Positions 42,309-49,064 of a stretch of DNA of 49,064 bases are shown one piece after another. The first letter of the stretch is position 1. Each line of letters starts with the position of its first letter. Source of the stretch: Pseudomonas sp. GM74 (GTDB lineage Bacteria; Pseudomonadota; Gammaproteobacteria; Pseudomonadales; Pseudomonadaceae); the NCBI RefSeq assembly GCF_000282455.1, contig NZ_AKJG01000110.1, positions 1 to 49,064 of the forward strand, given 5' to 3'. A program made the position numbers and the translations under genes. Under the pieces are notes generated by a model, which was given only the letters and a program-made list of their open reading frames with translations, did not search any database and was not told the origin of the DNA.

Positions 42309-43241
42309 CTACCCGGCGTGCGTGCCAGTGGACAAGCGTGCCCAGCCGGCCACGAGTTGCGCATTGATACTCACCCCGCCGCACACCACGATCACCACGT
42401 CATTGGCGTCGGCAATCGCCGGGTGATCCAGGTAGGCAATCGCCAACGAAACCCCGCACGCAGGTTCGACCAACTGACGCAAATCATTGGCGTAACGCAC
42501 CACGCCCATAATCGCCTCATCATCACTGAGCACCACGCATTCATGGGAGAAATCGCCGATGTGCCTGACCGGCCAGGCGGCCACTTGCGCGGCGCCCAGG
42601 GACGTGGCGACCGTGTCGATTTTCGGTAGTTTGACCGGGTGCCCGGCCGCCACCGCCGCGGCGAACGACGCCGCGCCTTCGGTTTCGCAGGCTACGATGC
42701 GGCAATCGGTGTGCCGATGACGAATCAGTCCGGTGAGCAGCCCCGCCAGCAAGCCACCGCCGCCCACCGATGTCACCAGCACATCCACTGGCGGGCAGTC
42801 TTCAAGGATTTCATCGACCATGGTGCTGTGCCCTTCCCACAACACCGGGTGGTCGAAGGCCGGCACGAATTCACTGCGTGGGTCCTGGGCGAGTTCCCGT
42901 GCCCGTTGATTGGCGTCGTCCCAGACCTTGCCGTGCACGATCACCTCGGCACCGGTATTGCTGATCCGCGTCCGGGTGCTTTGCGGGGTGGTGTGTGGCA
43001 CCACGATACATGCCTTGAGCCCCAGGCATGCAGCGGCCATGGCCGTGGCCAGTCCCGCGTTACCGCCGGAGGGGCAGACCACCTTGCGCTTGCCCTGCTG
43101 CGCCGCCCGGCTGCACAGCAACCCGATGCCGCGTATTTTGAACGAGCCGCCAGGTTGCAGGTTTTCCAGTTTCAGCCAGATACGGCGGGACGGGGTCGAG
43201 AGGCCAGGGTGCAGGATCAAAGGCGTGCGGATGTGAAGCAT
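42309..43241 (-). CDS. PLP-dependent serine/threonine dehydratase-like enzyme
   Basis: A 310-residue fold-type II PLP enzyme. The Schiff-base lysine is Lys35 in GGSFKIRGIG, with the PLP phosphate loop VGGGGLLAG. SGGNAGLATAMAAACLGLKA is the catalytic-serine/asparagine loop. The size and motifs fit single-domain L-serine (or threonine) ammonia-lyases that lack a C-terminal regulatory domain. AGGAG lies six bases before ATG 43241. It probably degrades serine or threonine to the 2-oxo acid and ammonia. The next gene upstream on the strand is 100 bases away. Confidence 0.84.
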   Translation of the reverse strand: MLHIRTPLILHPGLSTPSRRIWLKLENLQPGGSFKIRGIGLLCSRAAQQGKRKVVCPSGGNAGLATAMAAACLGLKACIVVPHTTPQSTRTRISNTGAEVIVHGKVWDDANQRARELAQDPRSEFVPAFDHPVLWEGHSTMVDEILEDCPPVDVLVTSVGGGGLLAGLLTGLIRHRHTDCRIVACETEGAASFAAAVAAGHPVKLPKIDTVATSLGAAQVAAWPVRHIGDFSHECVVLSDDEAIMGVVRYANDLRQLVEPACGVSLAIAYLDHPAIADANDVVIVVCGGVSINAQLVAGWARLSTGTHAG

Positions 43242-43344
43242 ACAGGCTCCTGTTTCACGCCACCGGCTCGCCGAACAGGTCAACGAGCCAGCGGTGAACG
43301 GTCCCCTCATGCAAGTCTAGTTCACCCGGTCCGGGGTGACCGTC

Positions 43345-44136
43345 TCAGCGATAACGCGGCGCCGCCACGCAATTGCCAAACAACCCGGACAGCGTCTTGC
43401 GCTGGGCTTCGTAACGGTCCCACTGGCTGCCATCGTGCAACCCGGGAATGGTCACCACTTCGCCGGCCACCAGGCCAACGAGCGCGGCATCGACCATGTC
43501 TTCGGCGGACATCACGATTTCCTTCGGCAGGTTTTCCACCGGGTTGCCGGCCTCGCTCCAGAAATCGGTGGCGGTCGCACCCGGCAACACCGCCTGGATG
43601 CGTATGCCTTTGTCCGCCAATTCATGCTGCATCGACTGACTCAGGCTCAAGACGAACGCCTTGGTCCCGCCGTACACGCCGTTGAGGATTTCCGGGGCGA
43701 TGGCGACGATGGAGGCGATGTTGATCACCGTGCCGGTGCCCCGGGCGACGAAGCCGGGTACGGCGGCATAGGCCAGGCGCATCAACGCCGTCACGTTGAG
43801 GTTGATCATCGCTTCCATGTCGTCCACGGGACTGGCGAGCAACGGCATGACGCCACCGACCCCGGCATTGTTGACCAACAGGGTGATGCTGGCGTCGCTG
43901 CGCAGGATCTGTTCGACCCGCAGCGAATCCGCCTTGATCGTCAGGTCGGCGGCAACCACTTCCACGGTGCGCCCGGTTTCGTCGCTCAAATGACTGGCCA
44001 GGGTATTGAGTCTGGCCCGGCTGCGGGCCACCAGGATCAGGTCGTAACCCTGCCGGGCGAGGCGATCGGCATACACCGCACCAATGCCCGAAGAAGCGCC
44101 GGTAATCAGTGCAGTGCCTTTGGATGAAAGCGCCAT
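43345..44136 (-). CDS. SDR-family oxidoreductase
   Basis: A 263-residue classical short-chain dehydrogenase. Cofactor motif TALITGASSGIGAVYADRLA, NNAG in LLVNNAGVGG, Ser in NIASIVAIAP and YxxxK as YGGTK. The tail after residue 215 (EVVTIPGLHDGSQW) resembles the DltE/YqjQ-like SDR group. It is divergent from the GlxA-type regulator at 44261 with 124 bases between them, a pairing that suggests regulator and target. Confidence 0.87.
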   Translation of the reverse strand: MALSSKGTALITGASSGIGAVYADRLARQGYDLILVARSRARLNTLASHLSDETGRTVEVVAADLTIKADSLRVEQILRSDASITLLVNNAGVGGVMPLLASPVDDMEAMINLNVTALMRLAYAAVPGFVARGTGTVINIASIVAIAPEILNGVYGGTKAFVLSLSQSMQHELADKGIRIQAVLPGATATDFWSEAGNPVENLPKEIVMSAEDMVDAALVGLVAGEVVTIPGLHDGSQWDRYEAQRKTLSGLFGNCVAAPRYR

Positions 44137-44260
44137 GGTGCAATTCCTCTACGGTGAGGCGAGAGATTCGCCGGGTGCAGACCGTTATAAAGGGACTTTC
44201 GACTGTCTCAAATGACGTTTAAAGTACGTTTTTAGGACACAACCGTTTGAGGGCAGATCC

Positions 44261-45205
44261 ATGATCAGCGTGGCGTTCGTGGTTTTCGAGGGTTTCCAGT
44301 CCATGGCGCTGGCCGCCATGCCGGTGTTCGAATACGCCAATTTCAGTGCCGCAGAGGCGCTGTATGACGTGCGCGTGCTGTCCGAAAACGGACACAACCT
44401 GCGGGCCTCCGGCGGCTTGAGCGTCGGCACGGAGGCATTCGACGGGCGCGTATTCGACACGGTGATCGTGGTCGGTGGCGACGCCATCGTCGAACAGGCG
44501 CCCGAGGCCGTGCTGGATTACCTGCGGGCCAGCATCAACACGGCACGCCGTACGGCGTCGATCTGTTCCGGGGCGTTCGTCATGGCCCAGGCTGGCCTGC
44601 TCGACGGGCGGCGGGCCACCACCCACTGGGCCTACGCCCGGGAACTGCAAGCGCGGTTTCCGGCGATCAAGGTCGAAGCCGATCGCATCTATGTGATCGA
44701 CGGTTCGATCTGGACCTCCGCCGGCATGACAGCGGGTATCGACCTCGCCCTGGCCATGGTCGAAAAGGATCACGGCGCCGAGCTGGCCCGGGCGGTGGCA
44801 CAGAAACTGGTGATGTACCACCGCCGCGCTGGCGGCCAGTCGCAGCACTCGGCGCTGCTGGAACTGGAGCCTAAATCCGATCGTATTCAAACCGTGCTCG
44901 GCTACGCCCGGGAACACCTCGCGCAGCCCCTTTCAGTAGAGCAACTGGCGCAAGTGGCCAACCTCAGCCCCCGGCAATTCAGCCGGGCGTTTCGCGCTGA
45001 AACCGGGCAATCGCCGGCCAAGGCCATCGAAAACCTGCGCCTCGAAGCGGCGCGACAGATGCTCGAACGCGGACGCCTGACGCTTGACCAGATCGCCATG
45101 GAAACCGGGTTCACAGACCGCCGACGCATGCGCGAAACGTTCCTGCGGGCGTTCGGGCAACCACCACAGGTGATTCGGCGCAATGCGCGAGCAGAGGTGC
45201 TTTGA
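44261..45205 (+). CDS. GlxA-family regulator (DJ-1/PfpI domain plus AraC HTH)
   Basis: A 314-residue regulator. Residues 1-165 form a class I glutamine amidotransferase-like DJ-1/PfpI domain with Cys102 at the nucleophile elbow (SICSGAFVMAQAGLL). Residues 210-310 carry the AraC double HTH (PLSVEQLAQVANLSPRQFSR, then TLDQIAMETGFTDRRRMRET). The domain combination is that of GlxA/FtrA/CdhR-type regulators, which respond to small nitrogen or aldehyde-type metabolites. It is divergent from the SDR gene. Confidence 0.88.
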   Translation: MISVAFVVFEGFQSMALAAMPVFEYANFSAAEALYDVRVLSENGHNLRASGGLSVGTEAFDGRVFDTVIVVGGDAIVEQAPEAVLDYLRASINTARRTASICSGAFVMAQAGLLDGRRATTHWAYARELQARFPAIKVEADRIYVIDGSIWTSAGMTAGIDLALAMVEKDHGAELARAVAQKLVMYHRRAGGQSQHSALLELEPKSDRIQTVLGYAREHLAQPLSVEQLAQVANLSPRQFSRAFRAETGQSPAKAIENLRLEAARQMLERGRLTLDQIAMETGFTDRRRMRETFLRAFGQPPQVIRRNARAEVL

Positions 45206-45277
45206 TCGCTCCCCGGCCCAGCGAGGGAATCATCAGTCTCTACACTGAACATACCGGAGGTTACTTTTGGAGGCGCC

Positions 45278-45937
45278 ATGAAAATCTCGGCCAAACTGGC
45301 GTTTTTCGCCGTCGTCAGCACCCTCGCCTACCTCGCCCTGGCGATCTGGGGACTGGGTGGTTTCGCGGCTTACTTCAGCCACGGTTCACTGGTCGTCGTG
45401 GCCATGGCCACCCTGATCATGACCGTCGTCTCACTGTTCACCGAAGGCAACCTGAGTTCGGGGGTACGCGAAGACCGGGCCAATCGCTGGGTCCTCCCGG
45501 CTTTCGGCGTGATCGGTGTGCTCAGCGGCTTTCTGCCGGCCTATACCGACCGTATCGATTTCTGGACTTTCGGTGGTGAGGGCGTGCGCTGGCTCGGGGC
45601 GCTGTTGTTCATCGTGGGCGGCGCGCTACGGTTGTGGCCGGTGTTTGTGCTGGGCAAGCGCTTCAGCGGGCTGGTGGCCATCCAGCCGGGGCATCGACTG
45701 GTCACCGAAGGGATTTACCGCAACCTGCGCAACCCCAGTTATCTGGGGATGATGGTCATCGCCGTGGGCTGGGCGCTGGCGTTTCGTTCGGGGATCGGGT
45801 TGCTGCTGGCAGCACTGACCCTGATTCCGCTGATTGCCCGGATTCATTCGGAAGAAGCTTTGCTGAAGGCGCAGTTCGGCAGCGAATACGAGGCCTATTG
45901 CGCCCGCACCTGGCGGCTGATCCCTAAAATTTACTGA
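45278..45937 (+). CDS. Isoprenylcysteine carboxyl methyltransferase-like membrane protein
   Basis: A 219-residue protein with about five transmembrane helices. The C-terminal third has the ICMT/PEMT signature: HRLVTEGIYRNLRNPSYLGM, then RIHSEEALLKAQFGSEYEAY and RTWRLIPKIY, which binds SAM at the membrane surface. TTGGAGG precedes the ATG. In bacteria the methyl acceptor is unknown. A REP pair follows the stop. Confidence 0.85.
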   Translation: MKISAKLAFFAVVSTLAYLALAIWGLGGFAAYFSHGSLVVVAMATLIMTVVSLFTEGNLSSGVREDRANRWVLPAFGVIGVLSGFLPAYTDRIDFWTFGGEGVRWLGALLFIVGGALRLWPVFVLGKRFSGLVAIQPGHRLVTEGIYRNLRNPSYLGMMVIAVGWALAFRSGIGLLLAALTLIPLIARIHSEEALLKAQFGSEYEAYCARTWRLIPKIY

Positions 45938-45950
45938 ATCAGACACAAAA

Positions 45951-46061
45951 ACCTGTGGGAGCGGGCTTGCCCGCGAAAGCGATCGTTCAGTCCCATCGAT
46001 GCTGGATGTGCCGACGCCATCGCGGGCAAGTCGGATCGCCGCACCGCCGCTCCCACAGGGA
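45951..46061. repeat. REP pair, one arm with an insert
   Basis: The left REP (CTGTGGGAGCGGGCTTGCCC) is standard. The right one reads ATCGCGGGCAAG, then an extra TCGGATCGCCGCACCG-type segment, then CGCTCCCACAGGG, so its stem is interrupted by an extra segment of about 17 bases. I recall this longer form as a recurring variant in Pseudomonas. Confidence 0.8.
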
Positions 46062-46071
46062 TTGCTGTTGT

Positions 46072-46737
46072 TTACAAAGACCTCAATCGAATCGAACCAC
46101 CGGCATCCACCAAAACCCGCACCGACTCATAACTTGCCAACGTCCCATGCAACGTCTCGATCGGCTGCTCATGGGTCGCCGTGACAATCATCAAATCCGC
46201 CCCCGCCGCCTCGGCCGCCAGAATCCCCACTGTGGCGTCTTCAAAAATCAGACATTGCGCAGGCTCGACACCCAGGCGCCGGGCCGCGAGGCGGTAACAC
46301 GCGGGGTCTGGTTTGCCGACGATCACATCCTCGGCGGTAATCATGACGGCAGGCTCGGGAATCCCCGCTGCCGCCATTCGCCGCAACGCCAGCTCCCGCG
46401 GGGCGGAAGTGACGATGGCCCATTGGCTGGCCGGCAAGGACCGCAGGAATTTCGCCGCGCCAGCCACTTCCAAAACCCCTTCGACGTCGATGACTTCCGC
46501 TTCGGTAATCCACGCGGCTTCGGCCTCGGCATCCACCCCGGGCAAGCCCAGGCGCCTGATGGTGTCGATGGCGCGGGCACCGTGAATGGTCGGCAGGAAG
46601 CTGTCGACATCGACACCATGGCGCACGGCCCAGGTGGTCCAAACCCGCTCGGCGGCGGCAATGGAGGTCAGGACGGTGCCATCCATGTCGAACAGAAAGG
46701 CACGGTAAGTCGAGTTGAAAACAGGGTGATCGGACAA
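46072..46737 (-). CDS. HAD-family phosphatase (sugar-phosphatase-like)
   Basis: A 221-residue haloacid dehalogenase-like hydrolase. The nucleophile motif is FLFDMDGTVLTS (Asp17, Asp19). A cap domain covers about 30-95. Later motifs are AIVTSAPRE (motif II), GKPDPACYRLAARRLGVEPA (motif III lysine) and CLIFEDATVGILAAEAAGAD (motif IV). The arrangement fits beta-phosphoglucomutase/YfbT-type sugar phosphatases. Confidence 0.87.
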   Translation of the reverse strand: MSDHPVFNSTYRAFLFDMDGTVLTSIAAAERVWTTWAVRHGVDVDSFLPTIHGARAIDTIRRLGLPGVDAEAEAAWITEAEVIDVEGVLEVAGAAKFLRSLPASQWAIVTSAPRELALRRMAAAGIPEPAVMITAEDVIVGKPDPACYRLAARRLGVEPAQCLIFEDATVGILAAEAAGADLMIVTATHEQPIETLHGTLASYESVRVLVDAGGSIRLRSL

Positions 46738-46797
46738 GGAAAAGAACCTCGCGGGTGCCGGACGGATTTGCCCGGCAATGTAGCATCTGCGCGCAGG

Positions 46798-47205
46798 TCA
46801 GTTGAGTCGTTTGGACTTGAAGGTCTGTCCCACGCAATCGAGCAGCCCGCCAATCATCCAGGGTTTTTTGATGAAGGAGACCGCGTGCCGCACACCTGCG
46901 CTTTCAGGGGTTTCGAAACCGGACATGATCATGATCGGCTTGTCCGGCCAGCGATCGCCGAACTGGTTGGCCAGGTCCGCGCCGCTGAGCGTGCCGGGCA
47001 TGGTGATGTCTGTCAGCAGCATGCCCACCTGCGGCGCATGCTGTTCCAGATAGATGGCTGCCGCGTCCGCACTGATTTTCGGCTCGACGACAAAGCCTTC
47101 CTCCTGAAGAATCTCACAGAGAAACTCCAGGATCAGCGGGTCGTCTTCAACCACCAGAATCAACCCGCCAGGAAGATCTCCGCCCGCTGTCGGTACTCGA
47201 CTCAT
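46798..47205 (-). CDS. Stand-alone receiver-domain response regulator
   Basis: A 135-residue single-domain receiver. Acidic pocket EDD (20-22), phosphorylatable Asp66 in MLLTDITMPGTLSG, Ser in MIMSGFE and Lys in FIKKPW. There is no output domain. The start is placed at ATG 47205 (MSRVPTAG), though the frame is open to 47232. Such FixJ-like single receivers with the DITMPG...SGAD pattern are often partners of hybrid kinases or act in phosphorelay; no kinase is adjacent. Confidence 0.8.
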   Translation of the reverse strand: MSRVPTAGGDLPGGLILVVEDDPLILEFLCEILQEEGFVVEPKISADAAAIYLEQHAPQVGMLLTDITMPGTLSGADLANQFGDRWPDKPIMIMSGFETPESAGVRHAVSFIKKPWMIGGLLDCVGQTFKSKRLN

Positions 47206-47319
47206 GACCGTGCCGCTCCCTGATTGCCTCAATGATTTCGCGGGTTCTAGCCCGCCACTTAAAGTTATGAGCAGCGCAGACCGCGGAAATTCATTTTTGA
47301 TACAGCCAGGCGACCGGCA

Positions 47320-48930
47320 TCAAGCGTCCTGCAGGATCAGGTCGGCCCCCTTCTCCGCCACCATCAGCACGGCGGCGTGGGTGTTGCCCGACGTCACGTT
47401 GGGGAAAATCGACGCATCGACGATGCGTAAACCGTCCAGCCCGTGGACCTTGAGGCGCTTGTCCACCACCGACTTGTGTTCGTCCGGGCCCATGGCGCAA
47501 GAACCACACAGGTGGTAGATCGAGCCACTGTTTTCGCGGAAGTACTGCAACATCTGCTCGTCGGTTTCGACCATCGGTCCCGGCAACACTTCTTCGACAG
47601 TGATGCCCTTGAGCGCCGGTGCCTGCATGATCTTGCGCATCAGGCGGCTGCCCTGGATCACCTCGTCGATGTCCTTCTGGGTGCTCAGGTAATTGGGGTC
47701 GATCAGCGCCGCATCCCGCGGGTTTTTCGAAGCGATTTCGATGTGCCCGCGACTGGTCGGCCGGCATGGGTTGAAGCACAGCAGGAAGCCTGAGTACGGC
47801 TCGGGCTTGAGGCTGGCCTTGTTGTTTTTCGGGATCTGGTACGACAGCGGGTTGAAGTACAACTGCAGGTTAGGGTTGGTCTGCTGCTCGTCGCCACGGA
47901 AGAACCCGCCGGCCTGGTTGACGCTCATCGCCAGCGCGCCCTTGCGGGTGAACAGGTACTTCAGGCCCAGCTTGAACTGGCCGAACAACGAACTGAGCTG
48001 GTCGTTGAGTGTCGGGATGTTGGCCTTGTAGTAGTAACTGGCGCACAGGTGATCCTGCAGGTTCTGTCCCACCGCCGGCAGGTGCTTGACCAGCGGGATG
48101 TTGTGCCTGGCCAGCAGCGCCTGATCGGCCACGCCGGACAGTTGCAGAATCTTCGGTGTGTCCACGGCACCGGCGCAGAGGATCACTTCCTTGTTGGCGC
48201 TGAAGGTTCGCACCACGCCGTGCTGGGTGATGGAGATCCCGGTAGCGCGCTGCCGGTCGTCGAACAGCACCCGGTCCACCAGGGCAAAATGCTCGACCGT
48301 CAGGTTCGGCCGGCTCAATGCCGGATGCAAATGGGCGAAGCTGCTAGAGCAACGCTGGCCGTCGCGGGTGTTGACGTCGTAGATGCCCGCACCTTCGAAT
48401 TTCGGCCCGTTGAAGTCGTCGCTGATGGGGTAGCCCAGTTCGTCGCAACCCTTGAGGAACACATCGCAGATCGGATGGGTCTGGCCCTTCATCGGGGTGA
48501 TGCTGATCGGGCCGCTGCCGCCGTGGTAATCGCTGTCACCCAGCGGGTGGTTTTCCAGTTTGCGGAAGTACGGCAGCACGTCCTTGAAACCCCAGCCGTC
48601 GTTGCCGTTGGCCGCCCAGTCATCGAAATCGTGGGCCTGGCCGCGTACGTAGATCATCGCATTGATCGAACCCGAGCCACCCTGCACCTTGCCGCGCGGG
48701 GCGTAGATTTCGCGGTTGCCCAACTGCTTCTGCGGCTGGCTGTAGTACATCCAGTTGAAGGTCGGGTTGTAATACATTTTGGCGAAGCCGACCGGGATCT
48801 TGAACCACAGGGAACTGTCTTTCCCGCCCGCTTCCAGCAGCAGCACCGTGTGTTTCCCGGAGGCCGAGAGGCGATTGGCCAGAACGCAGCCTGCTGCGCC
48901 GGCGCCAGCGATGATGTAGTCGTATGTCAT
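47320..48930 (-). CDS. GMC-family FAD oxidoreductase (choline/alcohol dehydrogenase-like)
   Basis: A 536-residue flavoprotein. The FAD-binding start is DYIIAGAGAAGCVLANRLSA, with GGSGSINAMIYVRGQAHDFD as the GMC signature 1 and CAGAVDTPKILQLSGV as signature 2. The active-site His lies in YHLCGSCAMGP, where BetA-type enzymes typically have H-x-x-GTCRMG. The second conserved polar residue is in SGNTHAAVLMVAEKGAD. The substrate is an alcohol; choline, short-chain or polyethylene-glycol-type alcohols are all possible. No betaine aldehyde dehydrogenase gene is adjacent, so a choline role is not supported by context. Confidence 0.86.
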   Translation of the reverse strand: MTYDYIIAGAGAAGCVLANRLSASGKHTVLLLEAGGKDSSLWFKIPVGFAKMYYNPTFNWMYYSQPQKQLGNREIYAPRGKVQGGSGSINAMIYVRGQAHDFDDWAANGNDGWGFKDVLPYFRKLENHPLGDSDYHGGSGPISITPMKGQTHPICDVFLKGCDELGYPISDDFNGPKFEGAGIYDVNTRDGQRCSSSFAHLHPALSRPNLTVEHFALVDRVLFDDRQRATGISITQHGVVRTFSANKEVILCAGAVDTPKILQLSGVADQALLARHNIPLVKHLPAVGQNLQDHLCASYYYKANIPTLNDQLSSLFGQFKLGLKYLFTRKGALAMSVNQAGGFFRGDEQQTNPNLQLYFNPLSYQIPKNNKASLKPEPYSGFLLCFNPCRPTSRGHIEIASKNPRDAALIDPNYLSTQKDIDEVIQGSRLMRKIMQAPALKGITVEEVLPGPMVETDEQMLQYFRENSGSIYHLCGSCAMGPDEHKSVVDKRLKVHGLDGLRIVDASIFPNVTSGNTHAAVLMVAEKGADLILQDA

Positions 48931-48974
48931 GCACGGTTACCGCGTAAGTCGTTGTACAAAAAAACCGCGCCTCC

Positions 48975-49064
48975 CCCTGTAGGAGCTGTCGAGTGCAACG
49001 AGGCTGCGATCTTTTGATTTTTCAAAAGCAAGATCAAAAGATCGCAGCCTGCGGCAGCTCCTAC
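48975..49064. repeat. Second-family REP pair at window end
   Basis: CTGTAGGAGCTGTCGAGTGC-type left arm and a right arm ending CTGCGGCAGCTCCTAC, around the centre GATCTTTTGATTTTTCAAAAGCAAGATC-like sequence. It lies upstream of the GMC gene. Confidence 0.8.

Noticed and set aside
47240..47255. Hairpin GCGGG/CCCGC as terminator of the GMC gene
   Set aside because: A short stem with no T-run; too weak to call.

Overview
The window looks like chromosomal DNA of a Pseudomonas species, most likely of the P. fluorescens/P. putida broad group. The reasons are high GC coding sequence with strong AGGAGG-type ribosome sites, many scattered REP palindromes of the GTGGGAGCGGGCTTGCCCGC type plus a second family (GTAGGAGCTGCCGCAGGCTG type), several Pseudomonas-typical small families (DUF2388, DUF2789, DUF6124-like, DUF3995), and an Mrp operon with fused A and B subunits. 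I see no rRNA, tRNA, transposase, phage gene, plasmid origin or CRISPR array. The genus call is inference from these features, not from a database search.

Layout. 1-5.1 kb: four transcription regulators (AraC, LysR, LysR, AraC) and a YdjC-type carbohydrate deacetylase, then a methyltransferase (5.1-5.9 kb). 6.1-16.2 kb: a signalling and redox island with a small exported protein, an NtrC-type sigma-54 response regulator, two closely related membrane histidine kinases with a SCO1-cytochrome c fusion between them, and, divergently, two secreted paralogues of unknown function preceded by a good -24/-12 sequence. The two kinases plus one NtrC-type regulator match what I recall of the MnxS1/MnxS2/MnxR system that controls Mn(II) oxidation in P. 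putida GB-1; no manganese oxidase gene is in the window. 16.6-19.6 kb: an FAD enzyme, an XRE-cupin regulator and a divergent EamA exporter. 19.9-25.9 kb: the mrp (sha/pha) cation/proton antiporter operon, six genes coupled by ATGA-type overlaps behind a sigma-70 promoter. 26-32.5 kb: an orphan betaine-type binding protein, several small conserved proteins, a chemotaxis receptor whose sensor lies at its C-terminus, and a DksA-like protein lacking half of its zinc ligands. 32.8-35.7 kb: a glutathione transferase-like protein and an OmpR-type two-component system. 35.9-39.2 kb: an aldo/keto reductase-SDR-SRPBCC operon divergent from a LysR regulator. 39.2-49 kb: a gene with an elaborate possible RNA leader, a DinB-like protein, a FAD oxidase, a DUF2388 protein, a PLP dehydratase, an SDR enzyme divergent from a GlxA-type regulator, an isoprenylcysteine methyltransferase-like membrane protein, a HAD phosphatase, a stand-alone receiver and a GMC oxidoreductase.

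Most worth following are the two-kinase sigma-54 island with its divergent secreted pair, and the 39.4-39.6 kb leader, which has duplicated pairing partners able to form mutually exclusive hairpins, one of which covers the ribosome site.
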